Assembly (NCBI GenBank): GCA_005765155.1
Contig: VCCP01000002.1
Span: forward strand, 124,001 to 188,000
Source: Zelopaecilomyces penicillatus
Lineage: Eukaryota; Ascomycota; Sordariomycetes; Hypocreales; Pseudodiploosporaceae
DNA: 64,000 nucleotides
Direction: 5' to 3'
Shown: piece by piece, positions 45,709 through 57,648 of the stretch
Position numbering within the stretch: position 1 is the stretch's first letter
Layout of the letters: each line of letters opens with the position of its first letter
Notes under the pieces: model-generated
Seen by the model: the letters and a program-made list of their open reading frames with translations, nothing else
Told to the model about the DNA's origin: nothing
Database searches by the model: none
Program-made: the position numbers and the translations under genes

Positions 45709-48077
45709 TTATTTCGACTCTCGCTGGCCAATCCCGTCATCAATTGGGGCATCATCTCGCTCTTGCTGTAAATCATCTGCACTGCCTTCGCCCATTACTT
45801 TCATGCTGATCTTGCGTGACTGCGCCTGCATTCTCTTGTTCTTGCGCTGTTGTTCCAGGTGCTCCTCGCTGAATCCCAGATGATCCAGTGTCTGGATCAG
45901 CTTCTCCTCGACAAGAGAGCGTACATGGAATGCCAGCGCTTGGCTTCTGAACATTCCCGAGTAGCGATAAGACAGCCAGACGTATTGGTTGATGGCAACA
46001 TGGAGTGACTCAAGCTTGTATAGATATTCTTGCCCGTTACCCGTAAAATCGGCCAGTTCGAGATCCAAGAATTCAAGCGGGATTTCCTTAATGTCAAGAA
46101 GATCACCGGTTGAATTGGTCGCAACCACGCGCGCAAGAGCTCGCAAAACCTCAATGGCGCCCTCTGCTCGAAGAGCAACGGGAAGATAGCAGAATGTGAG
46201 TCGGTCGTGAATCGTGAGAGGCAGATCCTGGATAATGTCGGAGATTTCGAGAATGTCAGATCCGATATTTAGTCTGTATCGTGAGCTGACAGAAGCAGCC
46301 GCCTTGATCCGCATTAAGATGAAGGATAGTGGCGTATCGGGTGGGAAATAGGTGGCGAACTTTTCGACAATTCCAGCAGGTGGTTGAATGCAAGCCGCCT
46401 CAATATCATCTACTTTCTTTGCAAAGGCTCGTTGCACGCTTCGCAGATCGGCTCGGTCCATTGTAGTCACATAGCCAACTTTTTCCTCCTCTGCCGATTC
46501 CTTGTCGGTGTTATTTGCGCTCTGTGCTGTCCGGTATCGCCCAGCTCTGCCACCAATCTGCTTAATCTCGGGGTAGGTGAGCAGTCGGTTTTGGTTTCCA
46601 TCAAACTTGGTCACCGATTCCAAGACAACACGCCGAATCTCAAGATTCAGACCCATACCGATAGCGTCACTGGCAACGATGAAATCGTAGTCATTGTTGG
46701 GGTCGTTGAAGAGCGCAGCCTGCTGGACACGGACTTCGGGAGGGAGGGATCCATATATGATGGCACATCTTCTTCCTGTGCGCTCTTCGATGTTGCGCTT
46801 CAATACGTGGAGAGACAATCGACTAAAAGCAACAACTGCGTCACCCTTTTGCAAATTCCCATAGTCGCCTTCGATAGCAGATTCCATTGTCTTGAGCGGG
46901 CTGAGACGATCATACCGATGAACAACACATTTGTCACCCACACTGGCGCATAGTGCTTGTAATAGCTTAACAGTCCGGTCCTCGCCACACAGATGAACCT
47001 CTTTTGCTTGTACGCCTAGAACAGCCGTTGTCCATGCATTTCCACGCTCTGGATCGGCAATCATCTGAATCTCGTCGATGACCGCCACATCAAACTGCGT
47101 ATTTAGTGGCACCATTTCCACAGTGCAGCTTGAAAAGTACTGATCGGTATTCTCCGGGATGCGCACTTCTTCACCGGTTATTAGAGCACAAGGCAGACCC
47201 TTTGCATTAAGCCGCTGGTATACCTCAGTAGCGAGGAGGCGGAGTGGACCTGCGTAGACACCACACTTTGAGTTCTCCAGCGCTTTCAATGCATTGTACG
47301 TTTTGCCCGAGTTCGTTGGCCCAACATGAATATGAATTGTTCGCTGCATAACACGCGTTGCGGGGAACCACTCATGAGGAAAGCGAAAGTCGAGTAAACG
47401 ACGCTGACTGTCCTCAATCTCCTTGGAAAAGCGTTGGCGAACGATGAAGGACTGAAAGGAGTACTGTACTTCTTTTGTAAGTCCCTTGATGTCTTTCATG
47501 ATAAAAGCATCGCGTAGATTCCAGAAAAGAGCATTCTTGTCCCGCCGAGTGATATTCTGCTCTGCCAAAGAAAATGCATGCTCAATCGCATCCATGAAGA
47601 GTGCAGACTGACGATTCAACTCATCCTCACCAATTGTGGCCGCAAACTGCGCCGAGCTCAGCTGGTTAAGCACCAACTGAAAGCGATGCAGCACAGTGGA
47701 GCGAAAGATGCCATGACGGCCAGCGTACTTTTTGGCATCAAGCCTTAACCTTGACTTGGGATCATGACCCTGACTGACCTGTTTGATGTGAGCAAAACTG
47801 CTGATACCGCCTTCTCAACTGTAAGACATTCAGCTCATCAACTTACAACATCAGCACGGGAACGGACAAAAAGCTTTGAGCCTGGCTTTGAGCCGCCTGA
47901 CTTGGACTCATATCGCGTCGTGGCCCCTTTTTCTGGGGTGAACTTGGGATTATTATTCTTGGGACTCTTTTGCATAGTAGCGTTGCGCCAACGCTGGGAA
48001 GATGTTGAAAAGGGTTGAAAGGCTACTACAGGGGTCAACCGGCCTTTCAAAGCCCCCTGTCGGGCCAAAAAGCTCAT
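45709..48077 (-). CDS. SUV3: Mitochondrial ATP-dependent RNA helicase Suv3
   Basis: Exons 48077-47847 and 47778-45709 (766 aa). Exon 1 gives MSFLARQGALKGRLTPVV, a basic, acid-free mitochondrial presequence, then a Lys/Pro-rich stretch; a 68-nt intron (GTAAGT...AACAG) joins it in phase to the body. Walker A is GPTNSGKTYNAL (about residues 230-241), Walker B-like DEIQ in VIDEIQMI, and QIGGRAGRYR is motif VI. YGSLPPEVRVQQ and ASDAIGMGLNL complete the Suv3 signature. Suv3 unwinds RNA and, with the exoribonuclease Dss1, forms the mitochondrial degradosome. It is intact and has the usual fungal length, with a basic C-terminal tail. It is head-to-head with the SNARE gene at 48444. Confidence 0.95.
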
Positions 48078-48443
48078 GGCCAACGCCTGAAGAGCACGAT
48101 TATCATGCTTCTCAGCTCAAACAGACTTAGACACCAAATGAATGACAGCGCATTAATTTTTTACACGGATTGCCGTGGATGCTGATGTGTTTTTCCCCCC
48201 CAGACAGTCTTGGGAGTGTCGCCAATATGAAATTTCAGGGTGCGGATTATCCTTTCGCCGACTCCCATCTAATCGTCGATAAGCCAGGAAATGCGACAAC
48301 GCCCTGCGTCATAGCTCCTGCGACTTGCCATTCGCAAACTCGTCATCCATTCGCATTTGCCTTCAGCCTAGAACAATCCAGCATTCGTCTATTCCGCATC
48401 TTTGCTACGCCAGCGCTCGCGCCCAATCAATATCTTCGTCAAA
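48078..48443. promoter_or_regulatory. Bidirectional promoter, SUV3 / longin SNARE
   Basis: 366 bp between two divergent start codons. An upstream ATG at 48170 opens a frame that runs into the SNARE gene's intron region; the true SNARE start is 48444. No specific motif is claimed. Confidence 0.55.
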
Positions 48444-49201
48444 ATGGCGTCCTCGTCAACGTCAACCCCACTGCTCTAGTATGCATCCATCCAATCCCTG
48501 AGCTTGCGTGTGGAAGATTAACCAGAGTGAATAGCTCCTGCATCGCGCACAAGACAACTATCCTCGCCGAATGCACGACATCCGCATCATCGCAGACATC
48601 CTCGCTCGCCTCCCTCATTCTTCCTAAAATCGAACACAACACTCCCCAAAAATTGACATACACCCACGGTCAACACCAAATCCACTATGTTTCCGAAGCG
48701 CCATCTGAGTACCCCGACCATCCAGCCGCAGGCGGCTTAACATTCCTCGTCATCGCCGATGCATCGCTCGGTCGCCGCGTCCCCTTCGGCTACCTCCTTG
48801 AGATTCGCAAGCGCTTCTTCCAAGACTTCCCCGAGAGCAGCGACTTTGCCGAATTGCCAAACTATGGCGCCGGATCCTTCAACTCTGAGTTGAGAAACCT
48901 CATGGTTGAATTCGGCACGACAAGCGGCGGCAGACACGACGCGATAGGAAATGCCCAGAGAGAAATTGAGGATGTCAGAGGTATCATGACGAAGAATATC
49001 GAGAGCTTACTGGAGCGCGGTGAGAGGCTTGACCTTTTGGTAGACAAGACGGACCGCCTGGGCGGCAGTGCGAGGGAATTCCGAGTCAGGAGTCGCGGTT
49101 TGAAGCGCGAGATGTGGTGGAAGAATGTCAAGCTCATGGCCCTGCTTGGACTCGTGGTGCTCCTCATTATTCTGTCTATTGTCATTACCGTTAAAAACTA
49201 G
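48444..49201 (+). CDS. VAMP7-like longin R-SNARE
   Basis: Exons 48444-48478 and 48535-49201 (233 aa). The 56-nt intron (GTATGC...AATAG) joins MASSSTSTPLLY to SCIAHKTTILAECT, the first strand of a longin domain. A 12-13-residue N-terminus before the longin strand is normal for this family. Residues about 140-200 form the SNARE coiled coil with the zero-layer Arg in SLLERGERLD, then a basic KREMWWKN membrane-proximal patch and the C-terminal anchor LMALLGLVVLLIILSIVITV. VAMP7/Nyv1-type R-SNAREs act in fusion with vacuoles and endosomes. The gene is intact. Confidence 0.93.
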
Positions 49202-49695
49202 GCGAGAAAGAAGAGGTTGAAAAAGAGACGCGGCGACATGCTTGGGACGACATAGCACGATGTGTGTTTGGTGGGTTTACTAATTATTACCTATGCAACT
49301 GTACATTTATTCGGAGGATGGATTGGCAATGCGGAGTTTGATGGAAGGAGATGAATGGGTGGGACAACCACGGTTTTCTTTTGTGTTATCATTTCTATTC
49401 TCTTTGTCAAGGACTCAAAACAGTACTGATAGGCATTGTTATTCTCAAGAAAAATAAGTAAAATCAATGAAGACCAAACGCCTGTAGTGTATGTCTTGTC
49501 TTATCTTCAAATTAGAATCGCCTCCTAACGCTCAAACTAGCGAATCACACAACATGTTCATTTCGGGTTCCGTCAGAACATGTTCGATGTGCCACATACC
49601 GCAGCAGTTGAATCACGGACTATATGCAGTTCTTCAACCAGACTCAATGACGTAATTTCTCATAATCAATCCTCATCAAGACCATTCGTACCCCC
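49202..49695. other. Intergenic, no gene seen
   Basis: 3' flank of the SNARE gene, AT-rich; nothing supported. Confidence 0.55.
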
Positions 49696-49944
49696 TCACA
49701 GCTTCGGCGTGTTAATACTGCCATCCGGCAACGTCCTCTGCGTCTCCTGATAAATGTACCCATGCGCAATCGGACTATTCAACAAATTCGATCCTGATCC
49801 CGGCATCACCGGCGCTTTGCGCAATCTGTCTGTGAAAAAAACGGGGTGTCTTGTGGATGAGTTATGTAAAGAGTGCCGATCCCAGACGGCTTGGAGTGGT
49901 GAAGTGGTGGTGGGGGCATTGCCTGTTGCCGAGGAAGCAGGCAT
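49696..49944 (-). CDS. Small hypothetical protein, 82 aa
   Basis: Single frame of 82 aa, no signal peptide or membrane helix. The Ser/Thr-rich start is followed by a more ordered part with SLHNSSTRHPVFFTDRLRK and PIAHGYIYQETQRTLPDGS. The pattern reads like a real polar cytosolic protein, but I recognise no domain. The plus strand is also open over almost the same interval, so strand is chosen on composition only. Transcript data would settle it. Confidence 0.45.
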   Translation of the reverse strand: MPASSATGNAPTTTSPLQAVWDRHSLHNSSTRHPVFFTDRLRKAPVMPGSGSNLLNSPIAHGYIYQETQRTLPDGSINTPKL

Positions 49945-50281
49945 TATCGGGGTTGGTATGTTGGTGAGTAGGCTTTTGCTTATAAAGGATGCTCACAGAT
50001 GAGAGAAAATAAGGGCGTATGAAATGTGGTTTGTGATAATTGAGTTGGATGAGTGTGAAAGATGACCGAGAGTTGTGTCGTCACATGTATCGTGTGTGGT
50101 GTAGAGGTTGATCTGATCAACCAATTGAGACCTTAGTCAGCCGAGGTCCCAGATAATTATCCTCAGAGGTTAATTCATTCGATGATGCAACTGAGTCTCG
50201 AACTGTCATCTAACATGCTAGTTATAGACTGTGGACATACATATACTCGTAATATTACTTGTCAAGCGTATAATCTATATT
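49945..50281. other. Intergenic
   Basis: Between the small hypothetical start and the SDR stop; no feature seen. Confidence 0.5.
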
Positions 50282-51559
50282 TCATAGCTCATCCGTCTTT
50301 TTCCCTTTTTTACTTGCCTTCCCATTACCCTTATTCCGCCGTTGCTTTTCCTTCCCCTTTTTAATTGCATCTACGAGACTCCCAATTTCCTCCACCTGCT
50401 CTTTTTCCTTGTTGGACTTTTCCAAGTCTTCTTCTTTGGCCTTTTGATTCGCCCGCCTGCGCGCCGAACTCTTCTCAGCCTTTTCAATAAGAGCATCGCT
50501 CTCCTCCCATAACTTCTTGGCCACTTCCTCGTCCTTGACCTCGGAGCGAGCAAAGTCTACCTCCATGCACTCTTTGACAATTCTGCCGCCACTGCCGCGA
50601 CCCATGTTGGAGTCCATTGCGGCGTAAAGAATGGATTGTGCAGCTCTGTAGGGGGACTTGAAGAGGAACCAGGGGATTGCGTAGAATGAGAGGTAGAGAA
50701 AGAGGCCCCAGAGAGAGCCGCGAGTGAGCCATCGTCTCATACCTGGCGTGCGGCTCATTCCGGGGTCGACGAAGATGACGCGGGCATTCATGGGGAGCTC
50801 GTCGGGTCGTTTATAGGAGTCGAGATGCTTCTGGAAGGATTGGCCGAAAACGTTGAGGGCCAGCTTGCTTCGTGCATAGGCAGTGCCTGGTGACCACTTG
50901 ATGTCGTTATTGCCTAAACCGTCTTTCAACGAAGGTGATCCAATGTATGAAGAACACGTCGCCATGATGATGCGAACATCTCGGTCAAACGGCTGAGCTT
51001 TGAGAGCCGGGCTCAGTATACCCAAAAGATGAAAATTGGCCAGGAAGTTGACCATCCACATCTCCTCAATCCCATCTTCCGTCTCCTTCCTCTCACCCCC
51101 CGGCGGAGTCAGCGCCGAAGCACAGAGCACAACCATATCTAGTCGTCTCGGCGGGGAATTATCAATCCATTTCGTCGCAAACTTCCTAATGCTATGTAGG
51201 CTTCCCAAATCGACATGCTCAGCATAAATCATCTGATTATTCGTCTTTTCGCGCAAATCCTGTATATACTCTGCCAGAAAGGGATCCGAACCAGGCGTCT
51301 GCGTGAGCAAAACGAGCTGGGCACCACGAGCGGCAAGCTGGTGTGCAACCTGCGAACCAACACCCGATGTGCCACCCGTTATTATAGCGACTCTTCCGTG
51401 GAGTGGTCGTTCGGATGTGTTGGTGCGACCGGAGGTGTATCGCTTGAGCAGCGTGAGGGCTGTGATGGTGGCGACGCTGTAGAGAATGGCGAGTCCATGT
51501 TTCTGCCAGAACGGCGGCAGGCCATTCTCAATCACGTAGAAGACGAAGGGGATCGGCAT
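50282..51559 (-). CDS. Membrane-anchored short-chain dehydrogenase (Env9-like)
   Basis: Single exon, 425 aa. A hydrophobic segment at residues 24-41 (LAILYSVATITALTLL) anchors the protein. The NAD(P) motif TGGTSGVG follows at about 61-68 and the catalytic pair is in YARSK. NVF-GQSF and VDPGMSRTPGM match a fungal group that includes yeast Env9 (YOR246C), a lipid-droplet-associated oxidoreductase. After the Rossmann domain comes a highly charged tail of about 65 residues, rich in Lys and Glu, probably coiled coil or disordered. Substrate unknown; retinol- or sterol-like lipids are possible. Confidence 0.88.
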   Translation of the reverse strand: MPIPFVFYVIENGLPPFWQKHGLAILYSVATITALTLLKRYTSGRTNTSERPLHGRVAIITGGTSGVGSQVAHQLAARGAQLVLLTQTPGSDPFLAEYIQDLREKTNNQMIYAEHVDLGSLHSIRKFATKWIDNSPPRRLDMVVLCASALTPPGGERKETEDGIEEMWMVNFLANFHLLGILSPALKAQPFDRDVRIIMATCSSYIGSPSLKDGLGNNDIKWSPGTAYARSKLALNVFGQSFQKHLDSYKRPDELPMNARVIFVDPGMSRTPGMRRWLTRGSLWGLFLYLSFYAIPWFLFKSPYRAAQSILYAAMDSNMGRGSGGRIVKECMEVDFARSEVKDEEVAKKLWEESDALIEKAEKSSARRRANQKAKEEDLEKSNKEKEQVEEIGSLVDAIKKGKEKQRRNKGNGKASKKGKKTDEL

Positions 51560-51990
51560 CGTGGATGTTGCCAGCGGTTTCTGGTCTTAGTGGGAGGCGG
51601 TGATTTTTGAATTTAGATTCCCATCTTTGTGAGTGTTGAAATTGGTATTCTCCTGCCAATGAACAGTAGTTGGGTGATTTTTATTGTCAAAGCAGAAAGT
51701 GACACGAAGTTGAACACAGGCAATGACGTGGAGGCCAGCCTGCCAGAAGTGTCAAATCGCTCCCACGTGACTGAGACCTCTCACATCGCAAAGCATCAGA
51801 GCTTTGTTTCAACAACACCATCAACCACCATGAAAGAAGCAGCAATATATGCACATCAGATCATGACATCAGCTGTGATATTAGCTCACTTTTGCTACAC
51901 TGCACAAACTACCTTTTACTCACTTACTATTCAGCAGTGCTTCTGTACTAATTAGGGACATCATCCAGATATACCAAAACTACTACACCC
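51560..51990. other. Intergenic
   Basis: SDR promoter and 3' end of the DUF2235 gene; a plus-strand frame here has no domain. Confidence 0.5.
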
Positions 51991-54117
51991 TCAGTGACCA
52001 TTCTCGTCATTCTTCTCACTCGCCGCCCTCTTCCCATTTCTAAAACTCTTCACCGTAGTCATACTCTTCCACGTATTCTCCTTCTCCAGCTTAATTGGTT
52101 TCTTCTTCCTCACCCAAATCTCACCCACCGGATCGCCATGCTCCGCGATACACACCCACTCCCCAATCCCATAATCCTCCGGGGCTCTACGCACTCCCCG
52201 GCCCCCGCCTCCGACAATCAGATTGCCCGGACGGTATGTCTCATCCCTTTGCATGCGGCGGATGACGCTGCCGTGGACACGCACGTTGTCCGGGACGTCT
52301 CTAACTTCGCCACGGGGCAGCGGCCATCGGATGGGGCTCCAGGAGCCGTCGTCTTGGAGGTCCATTCTTCGGAAGGGCATCCATTCCATTATGTTCCAGG
52401 CTGTGACGGCGATGGTGCTGAGGCCGCCGCCATATGCTAGCGAGTCGTGGATCTTGGATGTGTGAGAGCCATGCATGAGTTCGTGAAAGGCAGATCGGAA
52501 ACCGCCCTCGCTATCATTGTCGACATTGGTCTCGGGGCTTGGAGGCCCTATCCACTCGTTTTCTCCGCTCTCTTTATCGATCCTGATGCCTGGGCCTTTC
52601 GCTGGCTGTTTTCTCATGCCGTTTGGCGATGAAGCTCTGCAGTATCCATCATGAGGATGTAAGCAGTCAAGCTCATCCACCTTGTTCAAGTCAAAAGGCA
52701 GACCGGCACGCATGGCCTCACGCACCATCCACACCAATGGGACATGGCTTGCGTTTTTGCCTACTTTTTCTGCCTGCCAACCACCCCCAATGTCGCCGTG
52801 TCCGCCCGAAAACCAAACCTCGTTTATGTTTTGCGCCTCTTCATCTTGCTCAAAGTTAGTTTGCGGCTGGCCTGGCCTATTGTCTGTACAAGCATCTGGT
52901 CGTCGCGACCGAGATCTCGGCCGGTATGGCGTGTATTCACTATCGCCTTTCGGCCTGGCTTGGTCCTGCTGCTTGCCAGACTGCCTGCCTCGGTTATCAG
53001 TTGGCCCAAGCCTATCCTGTTCCAACAGATCCCCATCCCAGTTCTCTCGATCGTCGTTTGGCTTAGCTTCAATGTCGAAGGATGGCCGGAACATGTTCTT
53101 TACATGATGATCATGAACATGAATATGGCGGTGGTGCCCATGGTCGTGATGCGAAGACGTTGGATTGTTCTGGTACATCAAGTCCGAGCGGAACTTGGCT
53201 CGACGCTCATCAATACTAACCGCGTGTCGGATCACTTTGGCGCTACTACGAGCCGTATAGGGGAACTTGCTGCGTTGCATCCAGGCCGTTTCGAATCTAG
53301 GTACCGAGTTGACAGTATCGAACAAACCCAGGAAGCGGATTCTGCCGACCGGCCTGGAAAAGGTCTCCCGGAATCCTTTCATGTACCTGAACATCTCGCG
53401 CTTCTTCTGCGCCTCGGCCTCGTCAAGGGTTTCATCGGAGCTGCCTTGTCGACATTGCCACATGGAAAAAGCCTTCCAAGCAAACGAGACCATTTCCTCA
53501 TTACCATGGGACAGCAATCCGATAAAATCCAGCATCTCGGCCAAAAAGCGAGCAATGTAAGCACCGCGACTGAAACCAAACATGTAAATCTCGTCTCCTG
53601 GGTTGTAATATCGCATCAGGAATCGGTAGCCGCCTACGACATGGGCATCAAAGGAAGAGCCAACGGCCGAGTCTTTGGCCTTTTGGTACCATGACTTGAT
53701 GCGAGCCCTGAGGCTAGTATGTGATAAGGAAGTCGAGATGACATATGTGCCAATGCCCGCTGTGGAATTGATGATGTGTGTCAGTCTGAACACTTCAAGA
53801 ATAACGAGGGGTGTAGCAAAAAGGAAACAGGAAGTATGTATGGAGCAGTCAGCTTCTGCTTTTTGTGGTTGCTACTTACGTTGGTAATAGTGATATTGGT
53901 TGTCCGCAGTGCGATCCAGCATTCGGAAAATCTTTAGGATATTGCTATCGCTCTCATCGCCGTGGAATTTATTGCCAGTGCCATCGAAGCATAGGACTAG
54001 TCTTTTGATCTCCTTATTCCGTGGCGCCATCGGACTCGGTGGGCGGTCGATGAGATTTGCACTAAGAAAATCGACAGTTCCCCTCCGGCCATATTGCGTT
54101 GAGCATGGATCAGCCAT
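51991..54117 (-). CDS. DUF2235 alpha/beta hydrolase with His-rich insert
   Basis: Exons 54117-53880 and 53759-51991 (668 aa). The 120-nt intron (GTAAGT...CACAG) restores QPGIGTYV. The domain starts with RLVLCFDGTGNKF; the nucleophile is Ser143 in FGFSRGAY, with LFDTVNSV and GGHGDIGGGW supplying likely Asp and His. DUF2235 is related to bacterial Tle1 phospholipases; the fungal members are uncharacterised. Between residues of the Asp strand and the GGHGD motif lies a low-complexity insert: a His-rich run (HHDHGHHRHIHVHDHHVK) followed by charged, Arg/Ser-rich sequence. There is no signal peptide. It is intact and large for the family because of the insert. Confidence 0.9.
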
Positions 54118-56733
54118 GATACTTTAAATGGTACAGTCTTTTAACTTTTCCGACGAAGCAGGTTCAATGCAAATGTAAAATTAGACAACGAGTATTTTGG
54201 GTGGGCGGGGATTTAATATGGCAAAAACGCCAGAGCTCAAGGCATGTCCTCATGTCACACATAGAGATCGGAATCGCAAGGAGGCCAATAACATAGCTCA
54301 TTGGCTCTGGCTATTGGCTCCCGTCTCCAGCCAATCCCCTACGCAGCAGAACTTATCTACACGAAGTGCTATATCATGTCAATCATGTGTTATTCACCAC
54401 AAAAAGAGATGCACCCAAATGCATCTCAGGCTCTCAGCTAGCCACCGGCCTGCAGGGCTATCACAGAAGCTGAGAGCGCCACGACCTCTGATATGGCGAT
54501 CCTGGTCCAGTCTGGGACAGAAAGCTGCATTGTGCTTGCTGTAAGTGCCGGGTTCCACCAGCCAATCGAGATGGTGTGCAAGCCACCCACTTCAAATACC
54601 CCGGTGTGGATTCGTGAGAGGGGAGTGATTGGCTTTGGGGAGAGTTCCAGGGTTAGATGATTATCTGTGGAGAGAGGTTTATTCTTGGCTGTATCCGTAC
54701 AGTTAAACTTTACGTGGGCAGGAGAATGTGTGGAGTCGTGCTCGTAATTCCACGAACTACCTTGTATCAGTGCCTTTGACAAAATACACTTGGCATGCGA
54801 AAGAGTAGAGAGAAGATTTAACAGAGCTGTATTGGGACTTGAAGTAGGAGGTATTTCATTGATATGAGCGGCCAGTCATTGGCATTTAGGTTATGTTGCC
54901 GCGTGGAATATGTCTTACCATGACGCCAACACAGAAGCCGTTGTGTACCATTTTTCAACGCCGCCACCCTATCCCTAACCCTGCAGAAGAAGAGAATAGA
55001 GACGACAAGAAAAGGCGTTCATATTCCTCGTATCTCGCAGGGCTACTTGCATTAACGCGATGCAAGCCACATGGGCTAGTGGTCCACCCAGGCTTCTTCT
55101 TTAGCAAACGAATACTGATCACCCATTCGGTTTACCGCTCCGTATTCGTCTGAGGCAGGCATGATTTCTTTTGTTTTTAATCTTTTTTCTGCCTATCCTT
55201 TGGCTATCCACAAGAACACGACAGATCTGCACTAGTGATGAACATGCGGGTGATGCAAAGTTCTTGATCAAACACCAAGCATGTGATGATGATGTGACCA
55301 TGGGCGAATGGCAGCGTCAAGTCTGGCGCCCCCGGCACTTGACTCCGGAGCATGTCGTTCCGATGAGTCGCATCAAAAGCGACGATTGCCACCTCATCAA
55401 CTCTCCACTGTCTCCATGTCTCCAGACCCATGCATGGCGGGCCGAGCCTCGAGTCCAGATCCTTTTATTGCCTAGTAACTTTGTTATATCACCCCGCTAT
55501 GCATACCATTAATGCCGGCTGCTGTTTTAAGCGACTTGCGTGTTGGCGTCAACGTTTTGGTTCAGCTTCAGCTTTAGCTTGGGTCCCCGAAGCCACGCCC
55601 AATCCCTCTTTTATCCGCAGAACCAGGCTCATCAAAAAGGAAAGAATAAAAACGTTCAACTGATCGGCATGAGCCCTATAATAAATAAGACATACCATCC
55701 GAGACACACACATGTAAGGCAGTCAATCATAAGCCCTGATTTGGTTCTCTGTGCAGCATGTTCGAGCTGCTGTGCATGGATGGGACAGTGTGCGTGGCAA
55801 ATTGTTTGCCTTGGCCTGGTGGGTATTGGTTCACCATTTTAGGTCTTGTGTCTGACGAGGAATAAATCAAACGTCGTGGTTTACTATTTCATAAACATAT
55901 TGTGCATGGAAGACGTGCCGGTGTTCTGCATTCATCTTTTACACGTACAATCCCGAGGCGGTTATTAGTCAGTATTCAAATCTACCGCCCTTGAGATGTG
56001 CAAATGCATTGCTGCCTGACCATGGCAGCCCTGCTAGATCTCAGTGACATCCATACGCCAGTCTTGATAGAAGGGCATGCATGATTGTCGGCCAGTCTTC
56101 CATTTTTCTCTCCAACTGCAGTACTAACAGCCATACCATTTTCCATGTGTTTGTCTTGCCCTGTGAGACTTACAGCATGCTGTGCATGGGTAATTATTAG
56201 ATAGTTTCACTTGCGTGGGTAAGTAGTTACAAACCCTAGTCCAATTTGAAGTACAGGTGGAGAAACGATAAAAGGCGAGTGCAACTATTGGAACAGAATC
56301 GGTTCCCTTATGTACAACCATTTAAACTCAAGATCTTTAGAACTGTCGAGAAGTAGGCCAAATGCTGGTCTCCCCATCTTTCGTGCAAGGATCCAAACTC
56401 TGGGGGTGTTGCGTCAATTGGATATTGTTAAACCTACCCTATCATGAGGTAGTTTCGCACGTCTTTTGTGCCACATACCCAGCCTGTATCACTTTTTGAC
56501 TTGTTACGGGACAAGGTTGGACATCATGTTCGAAGAAAGCGGCATGTTTGTTACCCAACTGTCTTAGATATGAACATCATAGTCATGCGTTGTACTACCC
56601 CCGTTGTACACGGGCCTTGGACGTGTCAATCATGGACACATCCGATGATCTCAATTACATTCCCTTCATTACTAAATATCATATCCAATCTCATTTAAAC
56701 ACATCAAATCTTATAGCTTCGAGCCACCATGCC
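54118..56733. other. Intergenic, no gene seen
   Basis: A 2.6 kb spacer. Short frames at 54.4-54.8, 55.1-55.5 and 55.5-55.8 kb carry no domain and overlap antisense frames. Includes the DUF2235 promoter. Confidence 0.5.
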
Positions 56734-57648
56734 TCACAGCTTACTATCCTTCCACACTGGCTTCCGCTTCTCCACAAAGCTCATCACCCCTTCCTTCATA
56801 TTCTCCCCTCCATCCAGCCTCCTGTAGATACCCTCATCAATTCTCCTCGTGCTCGCCCGCGGCTCTTCCGCCTCCCAGCCGCCTAGCAGGCCCTCGCGAC
56901 TCACAATCACCGAGTCGGGTGAGTTGTTGACGACCTCTTCTGCCCATTTTATGGCCTCATCCACGACGGCGGCCTCAACTTTCGCTGTGTCTTTCCCAGC
57001 AGCAGCAGGAATCTTCACGATGTGATTGACAATGCCCCAGCGGTACATGTCCTCGGCCGTGTACATCCTCCCCAGCATAGCCATCTCCGATGCTCTCTGC
57101 CGCCCGACAATCTTCATCAAACGCGGCAGCGCACCCGCAATCGCAACCACACCCCTCGACACCTCCGGAAGGCCAAACTTGGCCGCCTCCACCGCCACCA
57201 CCATATCGACGTTCAACACCATCTCCATCGCGCCACCCAGGCAGAGGCCATTCACCGCTGCCACAATGGGCTTCTTGCCCCTGCGGTTGCTTAGTCCACC
57301 AAAGCCGCTCTCCGCCCAGCTCGCCTCGCGGTCCTGAGCGCTCTTTTTGTCGGCACCGCCGTCCTGGTTCTTGCTGTCCCACTCCTTGAGGTCCGCGCCA
57401 GCGCAAAAAGCGCGACCGCGACCCGTGACGATGGCGCATCGAAGGGATGGCGTTGCGTCGTACCAGTCCCAGAGGTGGTGGAGCTGTGGGTGCATGCAGC
57501 GGCGGATGGAATTGAGCTGTTTAGGGCGGTTGTAGGTGACGAGGAGGATGTGAGGACGGGGGAAGGAGATTTCGACATCCTCAACGGGAGGGGGGGTGTA
57601 GGTTGGAGATGCCATGGCTTGGGTAGTGAATGTCTTTTGCAGGATCAA
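56734..57648 (-). CDS. Peroxisomal enoyl-CoA hydratase/isomerase-like protein
   Basis: Single exon, 304 aa. The crotonase oxyanion-hole strands appear as GRAFCAGADLKEW and VAAVNGLCLGGAMEM; both acidic positions of enoyl-CoA hydratase are kept, in GGAMEM and in GLPEVSRG. The last three residues are SKL, a type 1 peroxisomal targeting signal. The reaction is likely hydration or isomerisation of an enoyl-CoA in peroxisomal beta-oxidation or acyl-CoA tailoring. Start may be Met1 (57648) or Met12 (57615, MASPTYTPPP); the latter fits homologues better. A Lys/Asp-rich insert (about residues 90-110) after the first oxyanion strand is longer than usual. The gene is intact. Confidence 0.92.
   Translation of the reverse strand: MILQKTFTTQAMASPTYTPPPVEDVEISFPRPHILLVTYNRPKQLNSIRRCMHPQLHHLWDWYDATPSLRCAIVTGRGRAFCAGADLKEWDSKNQDGGADKKSAQDREASWAESGFGGLSNRRGKKPIVAAVNGLCLGGAMEMVLNVDMVVAVEAAKFGLPEVSRGVVAIAGALPRLMKIVGRQRASEMAMLGRMYTAEDMYRWGIVNHIVKIPAAAGKDTAKVEAAVVDEAIKWAEEVVNNSPDSVIVSREGLLGGWEAEEPRASTRRIDEGIYRRLDGGENMKEGVMSFVEKRKPVWKDSKL

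Noticed and set aside
47764..48018. Plus-strand 84-codon frame with a hydrophobic C-terminus
   Set aside because: Exactly antisense to the SUV3 first exon and intron, which are well supported.
52744..53694. 316-codon plus-strand frame
   Set aside because: Antisense shadow of the DUF2235 hydrolase exon.
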